A DNA stretch of 5,267 nt from an uncultured Halomicronema sp. (lineage in GTDB: Bacteria > Cyanobacteriota > Cyanobacteriia > Phormidesmidales > Phormidesmidaceae), in NCBI GenBank assembly GCA_937897665.1, contig CALCPB010000840.1:1-5267 (forward strand), in the 5' to 3' direction. The notes under the pieces were generated by a model that saw nothing but the letters and a program-made list of their open reading frames with translations, had not been told where the DNA came from and did no database searches. Position numbers and translations under genes: made by a program. This document shows positions 1 through 5,267 of the stretch, one piece after another; the first letter of the stretch is position 1, and every line of letters begins with the position of its first letter.

Positions 1-2
1 TG

Positions 3-431
3 GTGGCTACACATGCTGTAGAACTGCATGTCCTTGACCATCACGAGGTCGCCGGGTGGGTGCGAGGCGACTTCATTGCGCTCGCTGAGCCGACCGCGTC
101 GGCGTCTATGGCGGCGCCCGATGGCGATCGCAGCCCCAGTGCTGTGTTGGATGCAACCTGTGGTAGCCCCGAGCATCTGAATGCTTACTACAGCACCCTT
201 AACTTTAATATCTACATCTGCAACTCGCCTGAGGGCTATGTCTATGTTGGCCATGAGAAGGGTACCGCCAACACCTTAGTAGCCCACAGCGTCACCGCCT
301 CGCAAACTGGGTTTGTCGCCAGCAACGGTGGCTATGACTATGTGATTGACGCCGAAACTTTGCAGATTTATGAGGGCAAGGCTCCAGAACCGATTTTGAG
401 CGAGCCGGTTGAGCGAGCCGAGCGCTATTGA
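3..431 (+). CDS. Probable exported protein, C-terminal part (SH3b-like end plus small two-Cys domain)
   Basis: This frame is open to the left edge, so the true start most likely lies outside the window; the GTG at 3 is only the first possible start in view. About 142 residues are visible. The first 25 or so, ending in AGWVRGDFI, resemble the last strands of a bacterial SH3 (SH3b) domain, where a GWVR-DFI ending is common in cyanobacterial exported proteins. A low-complexity Ala/Ser/Pro linker follows (about residues 28-50). Then comes a compact domain of about 75 residues with two cysteines (C53 and C73) and aromatic/Gly-rich strands, including YYSTLNFNIYIC and FVASNGGYDYVID. The two cysteines could form a disulfide, which fits a periplasmic or outer-membrane location. 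The tail contains a 10-bp direct repeat GAGCGAGCCG (398-407 and 411-420). I do not recognise the second domain and assign no function. The coding call is firm; the SH3b reading is a pattern judgement. Confidence 0.72.
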   Translation: MATHAVELHVLDHHEVAGWVRGDFIALAEPTASASMAAPDGDRSPSAVLDATCGSPEHLNAYYSTLNFNIYICNSPEGYVYVGHEKGTANTLVAHSVTASQTGFVASNGGYDYVIDAETLQIYEGKAPEPILSEPVERAERY

Positions 432-621
432 GCTGCCCGCCGTTGATTCTCCCGCCATCCCTCAAATCTTTTCTTCACCCTGGGGAACAGCTGGGTCTGC
501 CTCTCGTCCTCCCCGAAAGCAGGATATTTAAGAATGCAGAGATGGAGGTGTTGGAGGACCAGTGTGGTCAGGCCTCACTTTGCCGCTTTTGATCGGTTAA
601 GAGATTTCTGACAAAGACGAT

Positions 622-700
622 ACCCGTAGGGGCAGGGTATGTAGATGCTGATAGTCAGGAACGGCAGCCAGCAGGCTAAACCTGCCCTCACAGTGCCGGT
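622..700. repeat. MITE-like or small dispersed repeat with imperfect inverted ends
   Basis: The left end reads ACCCGTAGGGGCAGGGTA (622-639). The reverse complement of the right end (677-700) reads ACCGGCACTGTGAGGGCAGG followed by TTTA. The two share an exact GGGCAGG core (630-636 against 681-687) flanked by further partial matches, giving an element of about 79 bp with imperfect terminal inverted repeats. An alternative internal hairpin is GCAGG-ctaaa-CCTGC (671-685). A T-tract follows at 704-710. Short non-coding elements with GTAGGGGC-type ends are common dispersed repeats in filamentous and other cyanobacterial genomes. Membership in such a family is inferred from the look of the ends and was not tested. 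Exact boundaries are uncertain because no target-site duplication is evident. Confidence 0.5.
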
Positions 701-730
701 ATGTTTTTTTAGACGTTGTCTTGCGTGATG

Positions 731-780
731 ACGCCCCTGAATTGAACTGACAGAATAGAGGCAGTTCAATTCAGGGGCGT
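731..780. repeat. Perfect 19-bp inverted repeat with 12-nt loop
   Basis: The left arm ACGCCCCTGAATTGAACTG (731-749) is exactly complementary to the right arm (762-780), with a 12-nt spacer at 750-761. As RNA this would make a very stable hairpin. Neither side has a run of T in the transcribed sense, so it is not a standard intrinsic terminator in either direction. The first four bases of the left arm (ACGC) can also pair with GCGT at 723-726, forming a small competing hairpin with a GATG loop. The perfect match between arms points to a recent or maintained palindrome, such as a mobile miniature element, a transcript-end processing hairpin or a protein-binding site. The palindrome is certain; its role is unknown. 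Confidence 0.88.
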
Positions 781-971
781 TGGCCATTTCAACTAAGACT
801 ATGCCGGTAAGGGCTAGCGTCTGGCTGAAACTTCGATAGAGTATTAGCAACTTACGAATCTTGGAGTTGTCGGCGGCATTCTGCCAAGAATCGGGAACCT
901 TGAACAGAGCACATCCGCTGATGGCTGTTTTCTTCACTTGGGGTCTCGGCCAACTTAACTAGCTGTTTAGA

Positions 972-2501
972 ATGTTTCATCGCCTTTTGCTGATTGCGCT
1001 TACTTCAATTGCTGCCGGGGGTCTGGGTGTACCCGCAAGCGCTCGGCCTGCAGTGCGATCGCGCGCCGTATTGCCGCTAGCCCAAGGCGATCTCGTTGCT
1101 CAGCTTGACAACTCTGACGCCGACTCTCCAACCCCAGCGGCCTCGCCAGCTGTGCAGTCGCTACAAAACCGATTAGGTCAGCTGGGCTACTACGAGGGGC
1201 CCGCTGACGGCGTGTTTAATCCCGCTACGAGTGCGGCGTTAAAAGCCTTTCAGCAAAACAATGGTTTGGTTGGCACCGGCATTTTAGACCCCTTGACGGA
1301 AGAGCGATTGCTGGATCGCGATGCCGTCCCAGCCAATATTGACGGGGCCGCCGCTGATGCCGATGAGCCGGCATTGGAATTGCCGGAGCCCACGGACGAC
1401 TCCACAGACGAACCCACGGACGAACCCACAGATGAATTGACATCGCCACCGGCGGAGTCAGCAGAGCGATCGGCACCGCCCGCAGACACTGACCCCGAAT
1501 CGATTATTGAATCGGCTGGAGCCGAGGGCACGGAGGCTCCGACAGAGGAGGTACCGGCCAGCGATGAGGGTGAGACTTTTTCCCTCGAAGGGGCACCGAC
1601 GGAGGGAGCCGATGGTGATCCAGACGCGGCTGCCCCCCCTGAGACAGCCGCCTCGCCCGAATCTGAAGGGGGGCTGTTTCGCCTAGCCTTGCTCGGCACC
1701 ATTATCATGGCAGTAGGGGCCTTGGGCACTGGGTTAGTGCTCTGGTTGGCTCGCCAGAAAGCCCAAAAGGCCGCTGCACTAGAGGAGCAAGCGCCGGGCA
1801 GTCAAGGGGTGGACGACCAAGCGCTAACCGATCAGGAGATCGCCCCGTCAAAGCTATCCCCAGTACCGGTCGTTAAGCCGCCAGCACCTTCGCCTTCGCC
1901 TCAGTATGGTCAAAATGGTCAGCCCCCTGCCGTTTCTGAAACAGCGCAGCTATCCGTCAATCCCCCCCCGCCGCCGCTGTCGTTGAGTGCCATGCCCGAG
2001 TCCAGGGTGACCAAAGTCAACATCGTCGATGAACTGATTCAAGATTTGCAAGAGTCTGATCCGGTGCGACGGCGTAAGTCTATTTGGGAGCTGGGGCAAC
2101 GGGGCAATTCAGCCGCTGTGCAGCCGCTGGCCAATCTGTTAACCGACGCTGACTCTGCCGAGCAGGGGCTGATCTTGGCAGCGCTGGCAGAAATCAGCAC
2201 CAAAACCCTCAAACCGATGAATCGGGCAATGGCAATGGCGCTACAGGATGACAATCCAGAAGTGCGAAAAAATGCCATTCGCGACCTGACTCGCATTTAC
2301 GATTCGCTAGGGCAGGTGGGGCGCATGTTAGGGCAGGCTGCTGTGGATGATGATCCTGAGGTGCGCCAGACAGCCAACTGGGCCCTTGACCAGCTCAACA
2401 AGATGCGGTTGACGGCAACCGACACCGCCAGATCACTGCAAGACAGTCGCCCGCCTCTAGAGCAACGAGCTGACGATGAGTCGTCTTCTCATCGGGCTTA
2501 G
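972..2501 (+). CDS. Peptidoglycan-binding, single-pass membrane protein with cytoplasmic HEAT repeats
   Basis: This 509-residue protein has a modular layout. Residues 1-24 look like a signal peptide: H3 R4, a hydrophobic core, and an ASA cleavage site at 22-24. Residues 60-115 form a peptidoglycan-binding domain of the PG_binding_1 type, with the typical pattern LQNRLGQLGYYEGPADGVF, then T--ALKAFQ and LD--T. Residues 118-232 are an acidic, Pro/Thr/Ala-rich linker that includes TDEP repeats. Residues 238-260 are one strongly hydrophobic helix followed by RQKAQK, so the positive-inside rule places the C-terminus in the cytoplasm. A proline-rich stretch (about 262-345) leads to HEAT/Armadillo-like helical repeats at 349-479, with DPVRRR (363-368), NPEVRK (428-433) and DPEVRQ (461-466). 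The ATG is the first start after an in-frame stop at 960-962; no Shine-Dalgarno is evident. The protein probably anchors or senses the cell wall while its HEAT part binds a cytoplasmic partner, but that role is inferred. It may be co-transcribed with the glycosyltransferase 53 bp downstream. Confidence 0.9.
   Translation: MFHRLLLIALTSIAAGGLGVPASARPAVRSRAVLPLAQGDLVAQLDNSDADSPTPAASPAVQSLQNRLGQLGYYEGPADGVFNPATSAALKAFQQNNGLVGTGILDPLTEERLLDRDAVPANIDGAAADADEPALELPEPTDDSTDEPTDEPTDELTSPPAESAERSAPPADTDPESIIESAGAEGTEAPTEEVPASDEGETFSLEGAPTEGADGDPDAAAPPETAASPESEGGLFRLALLGTIIMAVGALGTGLVLWLARQKAQKAAALEEQAPGSQGVDDQALTDQEIAPSKLSPVPVVKPPAPSPSPQYGQNGQPPAVSETAQLSVNPPPPPLSLSAMPESRVTKVNIVDELIQDLQESDPVRRRKSIWELGQRGNSAAVQPLANLLTDADSAEQGLILAALAEISTKTLKPMNRAMAMALQDDNPEVRKNAIRDLTRIYDSLGQVGRMLGQAAVDDDPEVRQTANWALDQLNKMRLTATDTARSLQDSRPPLEQRADDESSSHRA
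1392..1439 (+). repeat. In-frame 12-bp tandem repeat encoding TDEP units
   Basis: Four consecutive 12-bp units (1392, 1404, 1416 and 1428) encode TDDS, TDEP, TDEP and TDEL (residues 141-156) in the acidic periplasmic linker of the peptidoglycan-binding protein. The two middle units differ by one base and the outer ones are more diverged. Because the unit is a multiple of three, copy-number change would lengthen or shorten the linker without breaking the frame. Confidence 0.85.
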
Positions 2502-2554
2502 TCACACCTTTCCCGACTCCCTGATCCCTCCTCTTCACGGCAATTATCTCGGCT

Positions 2555-3637
2555 ATGTCATCTTCGTCTTCGTATCGTCTGTTGGTGATCTCAACAGCGG
2601 TGGCACCGTTAGGCTCAGGGCTCGGGGGCGGGGTTGAGCTGTTTGTCAAAAATGCCGTGCAGGGCTTGCAGCAGCGCGGTCATCAGGTCACTGTGCTGGC
2701 ACCTGCCGGTTCGGTGCTGGCGGTGGGCGACCTGATTCAGCTGCCGGGGCAGTGGCAGCCGACCGCCCACACTAGTGAGCGCAGCAGTCCGATTGTGATG
2801 CCCGAACCATCGGTGTTGGCCGCGATGATGGCGTATGCCCGTGACGTGCAGCAGGAGTTTGATATCATTCTGCACTTCTGTTACGACTGGCTGCCGTTTT
2901 ATCTCACACCGTTCTTTCAGACGCCGATCGCCCACTATGTGTCGATGGGGTCGCTGACCGATGCCATGGATGCGGTGATTAGTCAGGTCGCGCAAGCTCA
3001 TCCGGGGACGGTGGGAGTCTGTACGCAGGTGCAGGCCGAGACGCTGCCCGCAGCCGATCGCTATCGCCCCATTGGCAGTGCCGTCGATATCAGTTTGTAT
3101 GACTACTGCGCTCGCCCTGGTCATACTCTGGCGTGGATGGGCCGCATTTCTCCCGAAAAAGGGTTGGAAGATGCGATCGCCGCGGCGGCGATCGCCCAAG
3201 TTCCGCTCAAAATTCTCGGCAAACTCGAAAACCAGGACTATTGGCAGCACCTGCAAGCGACCTATCCCGATGCGCCCATTGAATATCTGGGGTTTCTCGA
3301 TACGGCGGGACTGCAGGCGGCCATTCGCACCTGTCGGGCGCTGTTGATGACGCCTAAATGGGTAGAGGCCTTTGGCAACGTGGCGATTGAAGCGCTCGCC
3401 TGTGGCGTGCCGGTGATTGCCTATCGGCGGGGCGGCCCGACAGAAATTGTGCGCCAGGGTCAGACAGGCTGGCTTGTGGAACCAGATAGCGTGACAGGCT
3501 TAGTGGACGCGATCGCCCGCATCGATCAGCTCGATCGCCAGGCTTGCCGCCAACAAGCCGTGACAGAATATTCGCTAGCCGCCCTGGCCCAGCGCTATGA
3601 GCAATGGTTCCACGACATCTTGAGCCCACAGCATTAG
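2555..3637 (+). CDS. GT4 family glycosyltransferase, probable UDP-glucose:tetrahydrobiopterin glucosyltransferase-like
   Basis: This 360-residue, soluble GT-B fold enzyme would transfer a sugar from a nucleotide sugar in the cytoplasm. The N-terminal domain opens with a glycine-rich loop, PLGSGLGGGVE (residues 18-28), followed by RGHQVTVLAPAGS. The C-terminal domain begins near LAWMGRISPEKG (192-203), where R197 and K202 sit in the usual phosphate-binding places. It carries the family 4 EX7E motif in EAFGNVAIE (E271 and E279), followed by GGPTEIV (293-299). The PLGSGLGGGVE opening, the YDWLPFYLTPFF segment and the overall length match what I remember of the cyanobacterial tetrahydrobiopterin glucosyltransferase described in Synechococcus elongatus PCC 7942. 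That enzyme glucosylates a pterin linked to UV-A/blue-light protection. This specific substrate is from memory and not proven by any residue I can point to. The ATG at 2555 is the first after an in-frame stop at 2522-2524. Two HIP1 sites lie at 3173 and 3188 and one at 3509. Confidence 0.93.
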   Translation: MSSSSSYRLLVISTAVAPLGSGLGGGVELFVKNAVQGLQQRGHQVTVLAPAGSVLAVGDLIQLPGQWQPTAHTSERSSPIVMPEPSVLAAMMAYARDVQQEFDIILHFCYDWLPFYLTPFFQTPIAHYVSMGSLTDAMDAVISQVAQAHPGTVGVCTQVQAETLPAADRYRPIGSAVDISLYDYCARPGHTLAWMGRISPEKGLEDAIAAAAIAQVPLKILGKLENQDYWQHLQATYPDAPIEYLGFLDTAGLQAAIRTCRALLMTPKWVEAFGNVAIEALACGVPVIAYRRGGPTEIVRQGQTGWLVEPDSVTGLVDAIARIDQLDRQACRQQAVTEYSLAALAQRYEQWFHDILSPQH

Positions 3638-3665
3638 ATCGCAGACACCTTTTTGACATCGAAGT

Positions 3666-3708
3666 GAAATTCCTCAAGCCGCTTCAGAACCAGAGTTTGA
3701 GGAATTTC
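3666..3708 (+). terminator. 12-bp perfect inverted repeat after the glycosyltransferase gene, possible terminator
   Basis: GAAATTCCTCAA (3666-3677) pairs perfectly with TTGAGGAATTTC (3697-3708) across a 19-nt loop. It begins 29 nt after the glycosyltransferase stop codon and ends 83 nt before the peroxidase start. There is no T-run after the right arm, so if it acts at the transcript end it is more likely a 3'-end-protecting or factor-dependent structure. It could equally be an operator upstream of the peroxidase gene. The palindrome is certain; the terminator role is a guess from position. Confidence 0.4.
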
Positions 3709-3733
3709 TGCGGCATTCAGAATCGGGCTTTAA

Positions 3734-3762
3734 AGTACATTGGGGCAGGAATAGCTAATAAT
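3734..3762 (+). promoter_or_regulatory. Candidate sigma-70-type promoter for the glutathione peroxidase gene
   Basis: AATAAT (3757-3762) matches five of six bases of the -10 consensus. It sits 17 bp after AGTACA (3734-3739), which matches only ACA of the -35 consensus. Transcription would start near 3769, giving a leader of just over 20 nt before the ATG at 3792. The surrounding stretch is AT-richer than the genes on either side, which supports a promoter here, but the -35 is poor. No clear Shine-Dalgarno precedes the ATG; only a GGA at 3783-3785 is at a usable distance. Confidence 0.35.
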
Positions 3763-3791
3763 GTGAAAGGTTGTAAAGTTTTGGAATTTCC

Positions 3792-4250
3792 ATGTCATTA
3801 CCCACAAATCTGACGACTCTCGACGGGGCCGCTTTGCCTGCTGATGCGCTGAGCAACAAGGTCGTGCTGTTTGTTAACGTGGCGAGCCAATGTGGCTTGA
3901 CGCCGCAGTACGACGGTCTGGTCTCGCTGGATAAGCAATACGACGATTTCATGGTGGTCGGTGTGCCTTGTAATCAGTTTGGCAAGCAGGAACCCGGCAG
4001 TCCTGAAGAGATCAAGGAGTTCGCAGCCTCGAAATATAATGTCGAGTTCACCTTGCTAGAGAAGCAAGATGTCAACGGTGACACCCGCAGCCCTCTTTAC
4101 CAGTTTTTGGTGGGCGACGGTGAAGACATTGAGTGGAATTTTGGCAAATTTGTCGTTGATCGCACCGGTGCCGTGGTGGCGCGGTTTGACCCACAAACAC
4201 CGCCCGATTCGCCTGATCTCAAAGCCGCCATCGAAAAGGCGTTGGGCTAA
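3792..4250 (+). CDS. Glutathione peroxidase family protein (cysteine type)
   Basis: This 152-residue protein has the thioredoxin-fold glutathione peroxidase layout and would reduce hydrogen peroxide and lipid hydroperoxides in the cytoplasm. The peroxidatic residue is Cys34 in NVASQCGLTPQY, so it is not a selenoprotein. The rest of the catalytic tetrad is present: Gln66 in PCNQFGKQEPG, and Trp115-Asn116 in WNFGKF. It is a little shorter than the usual 157-170 residues. Only two cysteines exist (C34 and C60). The helix position where thioredoxin-dependent plant and insect homologues carry a resolving cysteine reads AASKYNVEF here, so that cysteine is missing. C60 is the conserved cysteine of the PCNQFG motif and is not usually the resolving one. 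Cyanobacterial homologues studied in Synechocystis use NADPH as electron donor in vitro; whether this one does is unknown. It appears to be transcribed alone and converges with ftsY. Confidence 0.96.
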   Translation: MSLPTNLTTLDGAALPADALSNKVVLFVNVASQCGLTPQYDGLVSLDKQYDDFMVVGVPCNQFGKQEPGSPEEIKEFAASKYNVEFTLLEKQDVNGDTRSPLYQFLVGDGEDIEWNFGKFVVDRTGAVVARFDPQTPPDSPDLKAAIEKALG

Positions 4251-4254
4251 GCGG

Positions 4255-4274
4255 CGAGTCTGACCGCAGACTTG
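4255..4274 (+). terminator. Short hairpin directly after the peroxidase stop codon
   Basis: CGAGTCTG (4255-4262) and CAGACTTG (4267-4274) form an 8-bp stem with one G-T pair and a tight ACCG loop, starting four bases after the TAA. No T-run follows (the next bases are ACTCGGTTTG), so it is a weak intrinsic terminator at best. Its position makes a transcript-end role plausible. An alternative pairing, CGAGTC (4255-4260) with GACTCG (4274-4279), is possible. Confidence 0.4.
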
Positions 4275-4304
4275 ACTCGGTTTGAGCGTCTTACTTGAAC
4301 GCCA

Positions 4305-4342
4305 GCGATCGCGCTCAGCAATCAGATGCTAGGCGCGATCGC
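4305..4342. repeat. Pair of HIP1 palindromes (GCGATCGC) in the convergent gap
   Basis: Two copies of the cyanobacterial HIP1 octamer lie at 4305-4312 and 4335-4342, 30 bp apart, between the convergent peroxidase and ftsY genes. The second is extended to a 10-bp palindrome, CGCGATCGCG (4334-4343). Other copies are at 124, 1055, 3173, 3188 and 3509. HIP1 is a species-wide signature in many cyanobacteria; its function is not settled. Confidence 0.9.
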
Positions 4343-4359
4343 GACTTTACGAAGCATCT
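4324..4359 (-). terminator. Possible stem-loop at the 3' end of ftsY
   Basis: AGATGCT (4324-4330) and AGCATCT (4353-4359) are perfectly complementary and enclose a 22-nt loop that itself contains the HIP1 palindrome CGCGATCGCG, so a compound stem can form. On the minus strand it begins two bases after the ftsY stop codon (4363-4361). No T-run follows, so a terminator role rests on position only. Confidence 0.3.
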
Positions 4360-4360
4360 T

Positions 4361-5267
4361 CTACCCACTCAGTAGCGCTTCGACAAACTCATGACTAGAG
4401 AAGGGGCGCAAATCTTCGATGCCCTCACCCGCGCCGATAAACCGGATGGGCAGCCCTAGTTGTTGAACGACGGCTAACGCTACCCCACCCCGCGCCGTCC
4501 CGTCTAACTTGGTTAAAACGACGCCACTCAAGTTGGCGGCTTCCGCAAATACTTCGGCCTGCCGCAGGCCGTTTTGACCCAGCGTGGCATCCAAAACGAG
4601 CAGCGATTCCACCTGAGCATCCGGCGCTTTTTTGTCAATAATGCGGCGGATTTTAGACAGTTCTTCCATCAAATTCTTTTTGTTCTGCAGCCGTCCGGCG
4701 GTGTCCACTAGCAGCAATTCACAATCGCGCGACTGGGCGGCGGTGATGGCGTCAAATACCACGGCTGCAGGGTCGGTGTTTTTGCCCGGATTGGCAATCA
4801 CCTCAACGTCACTGCGGGCTCCCCAAGCCTTAACCTGCTCGACCGCTGCAGCTCTAAAGGTATCCGCTGCCCCAATTAGACAAGAGTAGCCAGACTTTTT
4901 CGCAATGTGGGCTAACTTACCGATGGTGGTCGTTTTGCCCGCGCCGTTGACCCCCGTCATCAGCCAAATGTTGAAGGTGCCTTTATCGGGCACAAATTCC
5001 AGATTGTGAGAATCGCCTAAAGGCTGATCCAACATATCTTTGAGAATTTTTTTGAGATAGGCAATCGCCTGATCGGGGGGCAAGACCTCTTCGCGCAGCC
5101 GCGCTTGTAGCGCCTCAATAATGGCATCCGTCGCGGCCACGCCCACGTCAGCCTGCAGCAGTAGCGCCTCGACTTCAAAGACCGCTTCTTCATTTAGCGG
5201 CCCCTGTCCGACGATCGCTTTTAGCTGGTTGACCAACCCGCGCCGAGTTTTATCGAGCCCTTGGCGC
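4361..5267 (-). CDS. ftsY: Signal recognition particle receptor FtsY, partial (N-terminus beyond right edge)
   Basis: FtsY is the membrane-associated GTPase that receives ribosome-nascent chain complexes from the signal recognition particle (Ffh plus 4.5S/scRNA) and hands them to the Sec translocon; in cyanobacteria this serves plasma and possibly thylakoid membranes. The visible part covers most of the N domain, including TRRGLVNQL and LEADVG-like [13 protein letters not shown], and the whole G domain. The nucleotide-binding motifs are P-loop [10 protein letters not shown] (4925-4954), DTFRAAA (4844-4864), DTAGR (4691-4705) and TKLDG (4499-4513), with the closing [12 protein letters not shown] near the C-terminus. 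The sequence after the P-loop fits FtsY better than Ffh, and there is no methionine-rich M domain. The TTG at 5236 is not the start: the frame stays open to the edge and reads [10 protein letters not shown], a normal FtsY N-domain helix. The usual acidic A domain and the start therefore lie outside the window. Confidence 0.97.
   Translation of the reverse strand, partial: RQGLDKTRRGLVNQLKAIVGQGPLNEEAVFEVEALLLQADVGVAATDAIIEALQARLREEVLPPDQAIAYLKKILKDMLDQPLGDSHNLEFVPDKGTFNIWLMTGVNGAGKTTTIGKLAHIAKKSGYSCLIGAADTFRAAAVEQVKAWGARSDVEVIANPGKNTDPAAVVFDAITAAQSRDCELLLVDTAGRLQNKKNLMEELSKIRRIIDKKAPDAQVESLLVLDATLGQNGLRQAEVFAEAANLSGVVLTKLDGTARGGVALAVVQQLGLPIRFIGAGEGIEDLRPFSSHEFVEALLSG

Larger units (their letters stand above)
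432..971. other. 540-base intergenic region with palindromic repeats, no credible gene
   Basis: This is the only long gap in the window. A 120-codon minus-strand frame at 575-937 crosses both repeat structures, starts with GTG without a ribosome binding site and has no recognisable domain, so I do not call it a gene. The content I can support is the MITE-like element at 622-700, a T-tract at 704-710 and the perfect inverted repeat at 731-780. A small hairpin, GACCA-gtg-TGGTC, lies at 557-569. I found no convincing rho-independent terminator for the gene ending at 431, because no strong stem is followed by a T-run. I also found no convincing -35/-10 pair in 781-971 for the gene starting at 972, although its promoter must lie here unless transcription reads through from upstream. 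Confidence 0.7.

Noticed and set aside
701..710. T-tract as an intrinsic terminator for the gene ending at 431
   Set aside because: The best stem before it (671-685, 5 bp) ends about 19 nt upstream of the T-run, too far for a standard terminator, and it lies 270 bp beyond the gene.
575..937. 120-codon open frame on the minus strand in the long intergenic region
   Set aside because: It runs through the two palindromic repeats, starts with GTG without a ribosome binding site, and shows no domain; its sequence is explained by the repeats.
1250..1729. 159-codon minus-strand open frame inside the peptidoglycan-binding protein gene
   Set aside because: It is Ser/Gly/Ala-rich with no domain and mirrors the low-complexity acidic linker coded on the plus strand.
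2615..3256. 213-codon minus-strand open frame inside the glycosyltransferase gene
   Set aside because: The composition (His/Arg/Gln-rich) is typical of an antisense shadow, and the plus strand encodes a clear GT4 enzyme throughout.
3740..3761. TTGGGG (3740-3745) with TAATAA (3756-3761) as a promoter
   Set aside because: The spacer is only 10 bp, too short for a sigma-70-type promoter; the 17-bp AGTACA/AATAAT pair is preferred though weak.
5234..5236. TTG as the start codon of ftsY
   Set aside because: The frame continues upstream to the window edge with normal FtsY N-domain residues (KTRRG), so the codon is an internal leucine.

Overview
The window is from a cyanobacterium. The octamer GCGATCGC (HIP1, the cyanobacterial highly iterated palindrome) occurs seven times in 5.3 kb, at 124, 1055, 3173, 3188, 3509, 4305 and 4335, where well under one would be expected by chance. 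The protein types also fit: a peptidoglycan-binding/HEAT membrane protein, a pteridine-glucosyltransferase-like GT4 enzyme and a cysteine-type glutathione peroxidase. The sequence looks chromosomal and moderately GC-rich. I see no transposase, phage gene, CRISPR array, tRNA or rRNA.

Layout, left to right. (1) At 3-431 (+) is the C-terminal part of a probably exported protein. It begins inside what looks like the last strands of a bacterial SH3 domain and ends in a small two-cysteine domain I cannot name. (2) At 432-971 is a 540-base gap without a credible gene. It holds a MITE-like element with imperfect inverted ends (622-700) and a perfect 19-bp inverted repeat with a 12-nt loop (731-780). 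(3) At 972-2501 (+) is a 509-residue protein with a signal peptide, a peptidoglycan-binding domain, an acidic linker, one membrane helix, a proline-rich stretch and a HEAT-repeat C-terminus. (4) After a 53-bp gap, 2555-3637 (+) encodes a GT-B fold family 4 glycosyltransferase resembling UDP-glucose:tetrahydrobiopterin glucosyltransferase. (5) At 3792-4250 (+) is a small glutathione peroxidase with its own weak promoter candidate. (6) Convergent to it, 4361-5267 (-) is ftsY, the signal recognition particle receptor GTPase, cut by the right edge within its N domain.

The genes do not form one obvious pathway. Genes 3 and 4 may be co-transcribed because the gap is short and no terminator is visible. 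The peroxidase and the possible pterin glucosyltransferase could both relate to oxidative or light stress, but that is inference from adjacency. ftsY is a housekeeping gene on the opposite strand. I found no clearly new multi-gene system. The most interesting items are the wall-to-cytoplasm architecture of the 509-residue protein and the two palindromic repeats in the 540-base gap.
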